A stretch of DNA of 64,000 nucleotides from Hermatobates lingyangjiaoensis (lineage: Eukaryota; Arthropoda; Insecta; Hemiptera; Hermatobatidae), in the NCBI GenBank assembly GCA_026182355.1, contig JAPFBL010000104.1, positions 1,977,501 to 2,041,500 of the forward strand, given 5' to 3'. Of this stretch, positions 1 through 9,869 are shown piece by piece; within the stretch, counting starts at the first letter, position 1; every line of letters starts with the position of its first letter. The translations under genes and the position numbers were made by a program. The notes beneath the pieces were generated by a model. That model made no database searches, had not been told where the DNA came from, and saw nothing but the letters and a program-made list of their open reading frames with translations.

Positions 1-290
1 TATCTGGCGACGAAAATATAAATAGGATTGAATCACTGGGGGAAAATTTTTTTTTTTCTAATTGTTCAGGTTTCCTGATCATTTTAAAAATCCAACAAAT
101 ATATCTATTTTTCTAAATCAGTTCATGTTTTTTAATAAATTGATTTTTAATAGTTCATTATTCACTTAATTTATTTTTTTAAGGCTTTTATTGTTGACTT
201 CTTATATTTTTCTCTTTCGAAATACGCTTCAAGAGAAAACAAAATCATTTCCCAAGAAATTATATTTACTAAAAGCTTCATTCCATTTAT
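1..290. other. AT-rich non-coding DNA
   Basis: AT-rich sequence with a T homopolymer near 48. No coding, RNA or repeat signal is recognised. It ends at the TA dinucleotide that borders the mariner remnant. Confidence 0.5.
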
Positions 291-385
291 ACGAGGACTA
301 TTCACAAAGTCAGGAACGTTTTGAAATTAAAAAATAACTGAGGAAAATAAAATAAGTTATATAAATCTGAAAGGACTAAATCACT

Positions 386-510
386 ATTTTCCTATATAGT
401 CATCAAACAAATTAAAACACTTATCATAGTGATGGACAAGTTTGAAATTCCTTCGTCATTGAATTCGGTTACCTGCGATTTCAGCCAGTCAGTGAAGTGC
501 GTTTTGACAT
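386..510 (-). pseudogene. mariner transposase C-terminus (inverted piece)
   Basis: Reading the minus strand gives HFTDWLKSQVTEFNDEGI, then, after a one-base frame slip, KLVHHYDKCFNLFDDYIGK and a TAG stop at 386-384. This is the familiar end of mariner transposases: a motif near KLV-RYDKC and a short hydrophilic tail just before the stop. The catalytic part of this piece is missing. It continues into the mariner 3' untranslated stretch and terminal repeat at 291. It lies opposite to the adjoining transposase piece at 511-690. Confidence 0.75.
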
Positions 511-690
511 TTCTGGATTACTACACCAGACATGCTGATGGAATACTGGATCACATCGTGACTGGTGACGAGACATGGGTGAAACACGCCAATCACGAGA
601 CAAAATGGTGTGAGAGCAAGATCCCCAAAAACTAAGAAAATGTTTGCAAACCCTGTCAGGAAAGAAGATTATGGCATCACTTTTGTGTAT
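511..690 (+). pseudogene. mariner transposase catalytic-core fragment
   Basis: The plus strand encodes FLDYYTRHADGILDHIV followed by TGDETWV, the block that carries the first catalytic aspartate of the mariner DD34D triad. After a small deletion and frame change it continues as SPKTKK and, in the next frame, KCLQTLSGKKIMAS, which is the normal continuation of mariner transposases. The DNA-binding N-terminus and the second and third acidic residues are absent. The longer open frame starting at 429 is an artefact joining antisense C-terminal sequence to this sense fragment. Confidence 0.8.
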
Positions 691-2514
691 TAATACATCA
701 ATACATAATACAGTAAGTATTATATAGTAATGTATATTATATTATATTTAATGTATTAATACATTTGTGTAATTTTTACTGGAAATGCGTATTAAGGGTT
801 GTTTTTTATAATATTATTAAATTCTATAATAATTATAATATAATATATTATAAAATTATGATATTCAAGAACTAACCAAAAATCTGAAATTTTGTACCAA
901 AATCAGTTTTTAAGGTGCTAATTGTTTTTTGTTTTTTGTGTGTAATATTTTTTACACAGATTTTTCAACTTCAATATTTGGAAATTATAAAAAAAATGTA
1001 TTTCAAATTTTTCAAAAGTAGTTATTTAAAGTGACTGAAAAGTTTATTATTTTTGTTTCCGCAGTCAGTTAATTTTATTTAAGAATTTTTTTTATAATTT
1101 GAACTATAGGTTTTTATTTTGAAAAATCTTTGGTTTTCTTTGATAACGACTGTATATGTATACGAGTACATACCGTAACGTTATGAAAGTCTGGAAGAAA
1201 TAAAAGCAGTCTAAAAATTAGATTCTTGATTGTAATTTCATGAAAATAAATGTGTTGAGGACTTTCTGGAATTTGAAAGGTTAGCGGATATCAATCGCCA
1301 GCAAGGGGAGGGTAGGGATGGTAAATCTTACGACCACCTCGGGAGGCAAAAATACTTGCTATGCCACTGAGAATGTGAGGTGGTGTTGGATAGTAGTGTT
1401 GATGGATTTTTCGGAGCAAGGCATACTGGTGATAATTGAGCTCAATGCGGTGATGATGGCATTCAAGGTAATTGTGCATGCATATTGTGCCTGTCAATAA
1501 GCAGCACTACATGTTACTTTACTTCTTGTTCAGTCAAATATCATTAATGCACTTTGCACCATTCGCTACACACCAGCGTTTCTCGAGTCTCATCTTGTTC
1601 CAAAAGGTACAGTTAACAATGCGATTAGCATATCGTAAAAAGACATGCCAAATAATTATCGTGGTTTTACAATATGGCATCCTATTTTAAGAGGTTGTTA
1701 ATTTTTCGTTATAACACAGGTGTTATTGTTGCCAACACACAAACTTCTAAGTCAAACATTTTGATTGCCCTTTACATTGGGAAAAATCTGTGATTTGTTT
1801 TCATGCAGTAGAATTTTAACTAATCTTGCTTACTACTTAAAATACAAAACTGGCTATTGTCATAATCCATTGTAGGTGATATGAAAGTTTTGATTTCATA
1901 AACTGGATAGGGGAGATTGTTTGCACAACAGTTTGGAAGGGAAATGTCAAATTAATGAAGTGTAGTTAGATGAAGCATGTAAGAAATAATAGTGTGTAAT
2001 TTCAGCAGCAGTTAATCAAGAGAGTATGTTGAAGATTAATAGCGAGCCAGGGCTTGAATATCATTAGCCAATGGGGTAGCTTGCCTGACCCCAGACAGCC
2101 AATGACTGCAGAGTTATAGACCTGGCATAATCACATGTCTTCACTCCGCTAATCCTGGTCGGCTACCACCTTCATCATGTCACCTCTTTATACTTCCGTT
2201 CTATTCCAACTTTGAAACCATTTCAATTATTTAACTTGAAGAATGCAAAATCTGAACACTAAAAAATATAAACTGAATTTTACTATAAAAAACGTATTGT
2301 TAGAATAAATGAACAGCAAATATAAATACTACATTTTAATATCTTCTTTTTTGCAAACCACAACACGATTCAAACAAGTAAACTTAAATAACAAGTAAGG
2401 TTAGCAATCGTTGAAATGCATTATTATATGATCCATTAATGTAATATGAGGAATACAAATTGAAATCATGGTAAATTAAACCCAAATATAATAAATAATT
2501 TTTCTATCTTTTGA
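691..2514. other. intronic or intergenic DNA, nothing recognised
   Basis: Mostly AT-rich. Two stretches are less AT-rich: 1270-1500 and 2040-2200. The first has a 68-codon minus-strand frame that resembles no family I know, and neither looks like a known repeat. Confidence 0.4.
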
Positions 2515-2938
2515 AGGAGGTATTGGACGCTGAGGTACATATTCAAAGATTCGAAGATTGAAATAAACAAGAAAAAGAGGGTTTTAGAAATGAATGTGTT
2601 TCCTGCACTGACCTATGGTGTTTAAACGTGGACAGCAACAGTAAGGAATATGAGGAAACGCCGGGCAACACAAAGATCAATGGAGAGAAGCATACTAGCG
2701 AATAAGAAAGAGGACAAAATATGGAGTAAAATAATAAATGGAAAAGACAGGAATAAAAAATAGATGAGCAAAGATAACTGCTGAGTGGTGCCCTAGAAGA
2801 AAAGGGGTAGGACAAAGAAGAAGATGAATTTAAAGAAGCAGTGGCACCAATGAGGTTCAAAATCCTTCGAGAAAGAAAAAAAATGGATGGAGTTGGGAAA
2901 GGCTTATGCCCAGAAGTGGGCGAAGTTTCACGATTAAA
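2515..2938 (+). pseudogene. non-LTR retrotransposon (LINE) 3' end
   Basis: Conceptual translation gives WTLRYIFKDSKI, then VFPALTYGV-stop-TWTATVRN, ATQRSMERSIL and DKIWSKII. It ends with WMELGKAYAQKWAKFHD and a stop, followed by an A-rich tail from about 2936. The order 'Y-FK--KI / FP-LTYG-ETW / TQR-MER--LG / K-W-GHIAR / W---G-AYAQKW' is the conserved C-terminal segment of RTE/Jockey-type LINE polyproteins, downstream of the reverse transcriptase. Several in-frame stops and small deletions make it dead. No endonuclease or reverse transcriptase core remains, so this is a 5'-truncated copy, as is usual for LINEs. The exact clade is not settled. Confidence 0.7.
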
Positions 2939-3650
2939 AAAAAAATATTGTAACATACGCATTTACAAGTTTACAAAAGAGATATTTTTTTATAAACAAG
3001 TTGTAATTGTCTTTTTCTGAAATAAATGGCAATTATTATTCTATTTTTCGGTAAAGTTTATTTTAAGCTCTATTGAGTAGAATTTCTTAGTACAGTTTTT
3101 CATATTTACTTATTTTCAAATAGAAATTAAGTCGATTGATTATTAATTAATACGTTAATTTGGGAAATATATTCATTTTTAAAATAATAAATATTTTTTA
3201 TAATAACTCTGTTGCACTGATTTTAGTAAAGTTAAATTACACAAACCTCACAAGTTAATTATCTTAAATAAATGCTAATGAAATATATAATCCATAATAT
3301 ATTATGGCGGAATTCAATAGTTGTCCTTCTTAGATGCCCATTTCACTCTGGACATGTTGGGATTTTAAAAAAACACCGCTTTCAACTCGTTGAGGTCTAT
3401 ATATTTCGAGCAGTTCCTTTAGTGTCATGATGGAATTAAAATAAAAGATTCATTGCATTGGTTTGGATAATGACAGCCCGTGCCAATGGCATGATTATAT
3501 CTTAAATAGTTATCAAGCAGGCTTTTGAATATTATTAGTTTTAAGCACAATACAATCAAAGGAAAAACTGATATCATATTTATACTTTTATAATTTTATG
3601 TGTTGTATTTTTCATTTATTTATCTGTCCGGTTTGTACTGTTTAGTATTT
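2939..3650. other. AT-rich DNA, nothing recognised
   Basis: A/T-rich tract following the LINE tail. No coding or structural signal was found. Confidence 0.4.
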
Positions 3651-3654
3651 TCAT

Positions 3655-3671
3655 TATATATATATATATAT
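3655..3671. repeat. (TA)n microsatellite
   Basis: Short TA run directly beside the hammerhead module that follows. The same neighbour relation is seen at 12.75 and 13.2 kb. Confidence 0.9.
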
Positions 3672-3702
3672 GATCAAACCACAATAAGAAATGGGAAAAC
3701 AA

Positions 3703-3745
3703 GACTAAGATCTTTCAACCGTAACAAGCGGTCTTCGTCAGAGTC
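3703..3745 (-). ncRNA. hammerhead ribozyme module, canonical
   Basis: On the minus strand the order is GACT, CTGACGA, a hairpin ACCG-loop-CGGT (3734-3717), GAAA, GATC, TT, AGTC. The outer GACT and AGTC pair as stem I. CUGANGA and GAAA form the catalytic core, and the self-complementary GATC is a minimal stem III. The expected cut lies after TT, between 3707 and 3706. This matches the small hammerheads of Penelope-like elements, which are known to work as dimers because stem III is so short. The same module recurs at 12638-12680, 13042-13139 and 41007-41049. No protein-coding part of the parent element is visible here. Confidence 0.8.
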
Positions 3746-3751
3746 AAAAAC

Positions 3752-3802
3752 CCAACTGATATATTTGATATATTCGATATATATCGATATATATATATAT
3801 AT
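3752..3802. repeat. TA-rich microsatellite, interrupted
   Basis: Runs of TATA broken by TTGA and TCGA on the other side of the hammerhead module. Confidence 0.7.
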
Positions 3803-3944
3803 CTTTAGATAAGAGTAAATATTGTACTTAATTAATTAATGGGACTAAGTGTTATCCATTAATTATCGTTAAATTAAATGATGAATGAAAGAGTGTAGGT
3901 GGAAATGGACAAATGATTATTGAAGAAAGGGGTAAGAGAGAAAT

Positions 3945-4100
3945 TTTAAAAGGGAAGGAAAAGGAATTACCCATGACTGAGTGAACAATTGAGAATAGCA
4001 TTATCTGTCAGTTGATGTTTTTCTCAATTGTTCATGACCTCCTTTATTTACCCCATCCTGGCCAACTTCATTTCCTTTTCCTTGTCTTTTACCCTTTTTA
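3945..4100. repeat. imperfect foldback (inverted repeat)
   Basis: A perfect 14-bp inverted pair (TGAACAATTGAGAA at 3982-3995 and its complement at 4021-4034) sits inside looser purine-rich and pyrimidine-rich arms. These are AAGGGAAGGAAAAGGAA near 3950 and TTCCTTTTCCTTG near 4072. It looks like a decayed foldback or MITE, but no target duplication was found. Confidence 0.5.
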
Positions 4101-5300
4101 AAATACTTACCGAACCCTTCCACCAACATGGTAGCATGACCGCTTTCTTCTACACCCTTCAATTCATCGCGTGCCTCTAAACAGGACTAGTTATTTTGGT
4201 CCAAAGAATAGTTTTATTCCTCTATTTCTTACTGTTGTTCAAACAGTTTTTATTTCATGCATTAATTTTGAAATATTTTATATTTATATATCTGCGTCTA
4301 AAATAATTTAGAAAAAATAATGGGAATGTATCTTTTATTATCATTATTATTTCCAATGTACTAATAATTATTATTATTTGCCTGTTATATGTATTTTAAT
4401 CATAAAAAAAAAGTGCTCCACTGGAAGCTGGAGTCGGAGCAGCCTGTTGAACAAAGCATTGTTGAACAAAGAAGTTTATGAATAAAGTGAAAAACGAAAG
4501 GGGAAAAATTCCGTTAATTTATAGAAACCCCCTAGGGAATTCTATTGCTCTTGACAACACTTTTGACAAGCACAAACACTTTTTGACAACTTGACAACTC
4601 TTGTTGTTATTTTTCGTTAACTATTACTTATCTGTAAAAGCATATGAACTGTTAAATTTATTGAATGAGGATTCAATACTTCTTAAAGATATCGTTTATA
4701 TATGGGGAAAATCTAACTTTATTATTATTATTATTATTATATTTTTAGAAAAAATGCATGTATTAATTACTCAGAAAAGAGAAAAAAATAATGATATATT
4801 ATGAGACTAAAATTTTGTTTCAAATAAACATTTCAAATTTAAGACGTAGCTGTATTTATTAAAAAGAGACGCCTGGATTGGTTGTAACAGATGAGGGACT
4901 ATTGTATTGTAAAGAAACAGTATGGTAGGAACTCTGGGGTGAGAATGTTCGAAAAGCTGGAATGTTTTGGCTGTGATGTAGAAGTTGACATACGTTCCCA
5001 GGGAGTTAGAAGTGTGATGAATTGAAATGAGTAGATGGACATTGATAAATGCAGCAGAAGTAAAAAGCAGCTTTACTTATCGATTTTGGACAGAGGATTG
5101 ATATTTCATCAATACACCGGAGACTCTTAACTTGATATGTTTTAAATGACCTGAACAACTTAGTTTAGAAAAACTTAATTTATGATTTACTCAGGAGGAG
5201 ATACGGTAATACAGCAAGATTAAAGTTTTGTCGGTAAACAATTGCTAGTTAATGTTAGGTGGTAATGAATTTGATTTAGAAGTACAGTGGATACACATAC
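4101..5300. other. presumed neuroligin intron, 3' side
   Basis: AT-rich, with a short (TTA)n near 4719-4741. The following stretch 4860-5170 is slightly richer in GC but matches nothing I know. The last bases (5299-5300) are the GT donor of the exon on the minus strand. Confidence 0.4.
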
Positions 5301-5489
5301 CTTTTGCCACGGGAGACACAGCAATGAAGTTAGCGAGGGCAGCACCAGTGTGGTGCCCGACGATGGTTATTCTATCGGGGTCTCCCCCGAACACTGGAAG
5401 GTTCTGGCGCAGCCAATGTAGTCCTGCGACCAGGTCCATCAGGCCAAAGTTTCCCTGCCCACTTCCTCTCGAACCGGTCTTCAGGAATC
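5301..5489 (-). CDS. Nlg: neuroligin, internal exon
   Basis: Neuroligins are single-pass postsynaptic adhesion proteins whose extracellular part is a cholinesterase-like fold that binds neurexin. This 63-codon exon reads GFLKTGSRGSGQGNFGLMDL, then VAGLHWLRQNLPVFGGDP, DRITIVGHHTGAALANF and IAVSPVAK. GNFGLMDLVAGLHWLR and FGGDP are hallmarks of the family. In true esterases the following segment is G-E-S-A-G with the catalytic serine. Here it is G-H-H-T-G, so the nucleophile is missing, as expected for a non-enzymatic neuroligin. Borders: the acceptor TATAG precedes 5489 and the donor AAAAG|GTATGT follows 5301, read on the minus strand. Both ends are phase 1, and 189 bp keeps the frame. No ATG start belongs here. 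Flanking exons were not found in the window, so adjacent introns are long. The paralogue cannot be told from one exon. Confidence 0.88.
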
Positions 5490-6847
5490 CTATAACCAAT
5501 TCGTCTTTTCTTCACATCATAGACTATTTAAACAGGATATATATAGTAAACATTTCATTGCCAAATAATGTTAATAATACTTTTATCGTACGTAAATGCA
5601 GCACATACAAACTGTAAACCATTATCATATTCTGAATGGCAAGTCCAAATTTAATTAAGTTTACAACAATTCAATAATACAATTTACAATTAGAGTGAAA
5701 AAAAAACTGGTTAAAAATGTAAACAAAGTCCCAGAGATCAAGTTTTCAACTAGTCGTTTGAGAATATGTACCAGACTATTTACATATGGTTATGTCAAAA
5801 CGATTAAAACAACTAACCCTTTGCGCCGAATTATCTCCCATTTCACTGCCCAAACCTACAAGTTAGTAAGGGCTTTAAAGATCATATCACAGCACCTAAA
5901 AACCCAATGTTTATTACTATTACCATTAGCGGATAGCTAATAGTTAGTTTGCACAACTAATGATTTTGAGATGGACTTACGAATGTGATGGGGTCTTAGA
6001 GTCTCTATACCAGTAATAACTTTACTTTCATTGCTCTAAGGGTAAAATGTGTGAGTTATTTAAAGGTCTCTACATTCTATGTATTTATTAAATTTTAGTA
6101 AAAATATTCTTTATGAAATAATTTAAGAAGAGGCGTTGAAAATAAAACTAAAATGGTCTGCACTCGACAATACTTTAAGTAACCTCATTGTCAATCATAA
6201 TGTAATTTTTCCTTGAATTAATGAAATTATTTAATAATTCTACTTCATATTTTAACAGTGCTGTTAAAAAGTTCAGAAGAGGCTTCGAAAATTTTAAATT
6301 ACATTATGTATGTTAGATATTATTTTACGAATTATGTTGAAAATGAATCAGAAGATATAAATAATGAAATAATAATTAAAATATCTTCCTCATAATCTCT
6401 TTTAGGAATGTGAATTTTTAAAAAGTTCTGCGTCTGTCAATGAGTGTGAAATGCCTTTCATATCTCTTACGGTGATATCAGTCAATGTCTAGTCACACCA
6501 CGACTGTCCTTTTCATCTATTACACTTTGGTGGAATAAACTTTTATTATGAATGCCAATAGTCGTTTTGTTTATGCCTAATTAATTGGGTATAAAAACTA
6601 ATGATATTTTTACTTTTGAAAATATGCAAAATTAATACAAATACAAACTTAACTATGATTATAGTATTGAAGCATTCCTATGTGGCCAGGTCATGAGCAT
6701 ATTTAGTTATGATGGAATGTTAAAACCATTTTACCGTCATATTTGGAGAATTTAATTTATAAACCGTTTGTGATTTTTTAAATTTATTTTACCATGCACT
6801 TACTACATTTTGAAAACCATTGATTAATATTCGAAATTTAGCACATG
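5490..6847. other. presumed neuroligin intron
   Basis: AT-rich. Short frames here have no family resemblance and no repeat is recognised. Confidence 0.4.
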
Positions 6848-6864
6848 CATACACACACACACAC

Positions 6865-6900
<36 letters not shown>

Positions 6901-6904
6901 CACA
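6848..6904. repeat. (CA)n microsatellite
   Basis: About 28 CA units with one GC interruption near 6869. Confidence 0.95.
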
Positions 6905-8174
6905 CAGACAACTTATTTAATAATGATAATAAGTTGATTTTCAAAATTGATATTCCAATTATGTCATGAAAATAATTGTAATTCAATTAGCAGTACTCCT
7001 TTCAGTGGAATGTTACATTTACATAGACTAATATTTTTTATCGAATATACTGCAATTGTTATCAGTAATGGTGCAGTCTGAAATAAAGCTTCAATTGAAA
7101 AAAACTACACTTACTTAATACATGCAGTGAATGTTATTACTACTGTTTCTTCTGTATATTATATCACTTTCTGTTAATATAACAATCTTATGATTGTGTG
7201 TACAATAAACTGTAAAGCATTTTTATTTTGTACGTGCTACCGTCTCATTGTAATCTTACTACATGTTTCAATACAACAAAATTTGATAAAGAGGAAAAGG
7301 TACATTTAGGTATATTTTAGATAGTTCCAAGGCAAATGTACATTTATTTATTTAAATAATAGATTAAACGTTGCCTAAATCCGAAAAAACATTTGGTCGA
7401 CGAAGTTTCATTTGACTTTGGAATGATTTATCAACTGGTTGTAAGCTATGATAAATTATTTACTACAATTAAATGGAAAGGTGTTAAGTATTCACTGTCT
7501 TATTAAACACTTTGCTCTCAAGATAGGGACGCGAAAAATAATAGAGTCGGTACGGAATTATTCAAACGACAAAAACAAAGCGGAGGGGGAAAGTTTGCTT
7601 TTGATCTTCAATAATTCAACAAGCTTTATTGGATATTAAAATGCAGTCCTTGTTGAGAGAACGGGTGGAGTAGTGTGCTTTTAGCAGGTGAGTTGTGAAA
7701 AAGTATAACACTACACTCCCTATAATACGCAAGTCAGCACACTGGATTGAGAGAGAAAGATGAAATCAATCTTTGTCTTCAAGTCAAAGTTTGCTAATTT
7801 AAACTATCTAATGATTCATTCGTATTTTATTTTATTTTCTTTTCATTTGACTTAGGGGAAACATTTACTACCAATAAAATTTGACGAAGGCAAACACTTC
7901 GACAATGTATTACAGAAATACATCACTAATGAATGATCCAGTATCCAGTAAGTCTAGTCATAATGAATGATCAAAAGTATCAGCTAGTCGAAGAAGGCAC
8001 AACTCAAACAATTTACTACAGGAATCAATTCTCCAAAGAATACAGGAAAAGAAAAGCTAATACACATTGTGTTAACTCTACTAACCGGCTAAACATTAAC
8101 ATTTATTACAATATTTCTAGTTGAGCAAACTTTGTGATTAGGCACCAATGGATAATGAACCTACGCATTGAACT
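6905..8174. other. AT-rich DNA, possible upstream part of Penelope remnant
   Basis: Nothing is recognised up to about 7900. The stretch 7930-8120 directly precedes a GIY-YIG fragment and may derive from the linker of the same Penelope-like element, but it has no diagnostic motif. Confidence 0.35.
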
Positions 8175-8310
8175 GATATAACTGCTCCAGAAGAGACTGT
8201 GAGTGCCTCAAAGCAAGCTATATTGGTTGTAAGACTACGAAACTGTCAAGCCGACTTACGATACACCTCGCTCGTGTATCGTGAAAGCCACATACAAAAT
8301 ATCTCTAAGA
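8175..8310 (+). pseudogene. Penelope-like element, GIY-YIG endonuclease fragment
   Basis: The frame reads RDCECLKASYIGCKTTKLSSR and LTIHLARVS before a stop. A pair of cysteines followed by Y-I-G and an arginine-bearing helix (KL-SRL--HL) is the start of the GIY-YIG endonuclease domain that ends Penelope-like polyproteins. The first half of the motif (GIY/YKI) is eroded. A stop follows within 30 residues and the rest of the domain is missing or scrambled. The same element resumes at 8943 with its C-terminus on the same strand. Confidence 0.6.
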
Positions 8311-8942
8311 TAAAACTAAGTCGTAAAGCAGTAAGTATAAATTAGCAGAAAAGATTGGAATAGTATACTAGGCAAACGACAATAGAAGACTACATATTAT
8401 GAAATACCTTGGTATTAAGGCAGCAGAAACTGAACCTAAAACATCAAACTGCTTTCTTTACAAGAATTATTAAATTTTAGTGAACTATTAAAGTTTAGTA
8501 TACACCATAGTAACTAAACAATCCTGTAACCCTTTTTGTAAGAAAACAGGATGTCTAAAAATCAGAGAAACTGATTCAAGTTTAGTTATAATCTGTTCAA
8601 AAACCTTGATTTGAGGGTGCTGCTGACTGTAGGCCTGTAGTTGATCGTTACGATTTTTTGAAATAAAAACTATTTTGTCACATTTCCAAGCTAATGAAAA
8701 GTAACGTTTTTAATGAACGCACTAATTTTTATAGTTAATTATTTATTTCAATGTCAGGTCAGAGTTACCTCAGAACATAGGCATTTACGTAATCCACACG
8801 CAGTGCTTTGTATCCCAGGAGCCCTCTCATATGACTTTAATTTCTCCCATATTGAAAAAGGTAGACAGACTCCTTCGGAGAACATATACAAGAAGCAACC
8901 AAGTTTTAATTAGCACTCCATAAGACAAGACTCACAAGAGAA
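8311..8942. other. interior of broken Penelope element
   Basis: Lies between the GIY-YIG fragment and the C-terminal fragment on the same strand, and is longer than the usual distance. A 66-codon frame at 8713-8913 has no clear relative. An insertion within the element is possible. Confidence 0.35.
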
Positions 8943-9161
8943 ATGATGGTGAATTCCACGAAAATTATCGCTAAAGAAAGAAACCATGTTAAATTACACA
9001 TATTAGAAGCATTAATAATTCAAGAAAAGCATCCAGCCATAAATATCCAACTTAATAATTCTTGTCGAATTTTAAAACTATTTTCCAACAGGCCAAACCT
9101 GATTAGCCAGTTAGTAAGTGAGTCCAACCACCCTGCCTTAATTCCCCATAATGCCCGGTGA
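8943..9161 (+). pseudogene. Penelope-like element, polyprotein C-terminus
   Basis: The segment NSTKIIAKERNHVKLHILEA, then LIIQEKHPAINIQLNNSCRI and LKLFSNRP matches the last part of Penelope-like polyproteins. There the GIY-YIG domain ends in an 'I-EAL-I----P-INIQ' motif. An equivalent copy lies at 51907-52188 (IEALCTQKMKPHINIQ) and a poor one at 43450-43686. The frame ends at a TGA stop at 9160. It is followed after about 85 bases by a hammerhead module and then by the N-terminal coding start of another unit, the tandem order typical of Penelope 'pLTRs'. Confidence 0.7.
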
Positions 9162-9246
9162 GCTAGAGCGATATCCTGTGAACATTCCAATAGTAATCCA
9201 CCTCTATATATAAACTAACAATCCTACTAATATTCTCATTATTCTC

Positions 9247-9282
9247 CTGATCATGAATGTGGTACATTCGAAACATGTCGAC
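9247..9282 (+). ncRNA. hammerhead ribozyme module (core mutated)
   Basis: CTGATCA, a perfect 6-bp stem II (GAATGT, GGT loop, ACATTC), GAAA, the self-complementary CATG, then TC. The sixth core base is C where CUGANGA needs G, so this copy is probably inactive. It belongs to the CATG family also seen at 63589, 51866 and 15561. The ATG inside CATG opens the Penelope N-terminal frame. Confidence 0.7.
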
Positions 9283-9433
9283 TAGTAATATCGGTGATAG
9301 ACTTTATAGTTTTAATGAAGAGACGAGGAAGGAATTCCGGAAACTGGAGAAATTGTGTAAGAAACAGATACAAGCCAAATATGGGGCGTTATTTAACAAT
9401 ATATGTTTAAATGAAGGACTGCTTCCAACTTTT

Positions 9434-9437
<4 letters not shown>
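9275..9437 (+). pseudogene. Penelope-like element, N-terminal stub
   Basis: Starts at the ATG embedded in the hammerhead stem III and reads MSTSNIGDRLYSFNEETRKE, FRKLEKLCKKQIQAKYGAL and FNNICLNEGLLPTFTN. It then dissolves into a (TA)n tract. A charged helix with 'R-LEKL--K' and 'FN' is shared with stubs at 15427-15566 (RRWEKLTRK, ISFN) and 63617-63750 (FRKNEKPVKK, VTFN). This is the usual position and style of a Penelope polyprotein N-terminus. The rest of the polyprotein is absent. Confidence 0.65.

Positions 9438-9482
<45 letters not shown>
9438..9482. repeat. (TA)n microsatellite at end of Penelope stub
   Basis: An uninterrupted TA run directly abuts the truncated coding frame. Confidence 0.95.
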
Positions 9483-9485
<3 letters not shown>

Positions 9486-9551
9486 CTTTTTCTCCGTGTT
9501 CTTGTGAAAATTCTAGTTTATTCAGTTCCAAGAATTATTTCATCTAATTGG

Positions 9552-9553
<2 letters not shown>

Positions 9554-9589
<36 letters not shown>
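9554..9589. repeat. (TA)n microsatellite
   Basis: Second TA run, 70 bases after the first and on the left flank of the foldback element. Confidence 0.95.
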
Positions 9590-9591
<2 letters not shown>

Positions 9592-9647
9592 CGTTACAAT
9601 GTTGACCAATAGGAGTGGAGTTTACAGGTCCATGCTTGAGGTCCCAG

Positions 9648-9869
9648 TTACCCGCTGCTCAGCGAAGCCGCAGTCATTCTGCCAATAGGTATAGAGGTTG
9701 CACAGTCCCTCTGCGTTAAATGGTGTTTGGCAGAAAACGTTAATGTTTTCATTAAACATTAATTAGTGTTTAATTAATGTTTTCTGCCAAACATCATTTA
9801 ACGCAGAGGGACTGTGGAACCTCTATACCTATTGGCAGAATGACTGCGGCTTCGCTGAGCAGCGGGTAA
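9648..9869. mobile_element. foldback element with 98-bp inverted arms
   Basis: The arm 9648-9745 (starting TTACCCGCTGCTCAGCG) is repeated almost perfectly as its reverse complement at 9772-9869. The arms differ at a few bases, for example GTGTTTGG against CCAAACAT near 9725. The 26-base centre is itself AT-rich and partly palindromic. TA repeats lie on both outer sides. The arms are less AT-rich than the surroundings. No transposase is present, so this is a non-autonomous foldback or a recent inverted duplication. It carries no hammerhead core, unlike the other palindromes. Confidence 0.75.

Larger units (their letters stand above)
291..690. mobile_element. rearranged mariner (Tc1/mariner) remnant
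   Basis: The left edge follows a TA dinucleotide (290-291) with a mariner-like terminus starting CGAGGACTATTCACAAAGT. The element then reads as the 3' end of a mariner transposase on the minus strand up to about 510. From there it switches to the middle of the transposase on the plus strand up to about 690. The two halves therefore face each other, which an intact mariner never shows. No right terminal repeat is visible. Frameshifts and stops in both halves mean no transposase is made. An internal inversion, or joining of two copies, explains it best. Confidence 0.75.

Noticed and set aside
429..635. 68-codon open frame on plus strand
   Set aside because: It joins antisense mariner C-terminus to sense mariner core across an inversion point; not a protein.
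1291..1497. 68-codon minus-strand frame as the next neuroligin exon
   Set aside because: Its translation has none of the residues expected after the VSPVAK segment and no matching splice acceptor.
2543..2962. 139-codon minus-strand frame
   Set aside because: Antisense of the LINE fragment at 2515-2938, whose plus-strand reading shows conserved LINE motifs.
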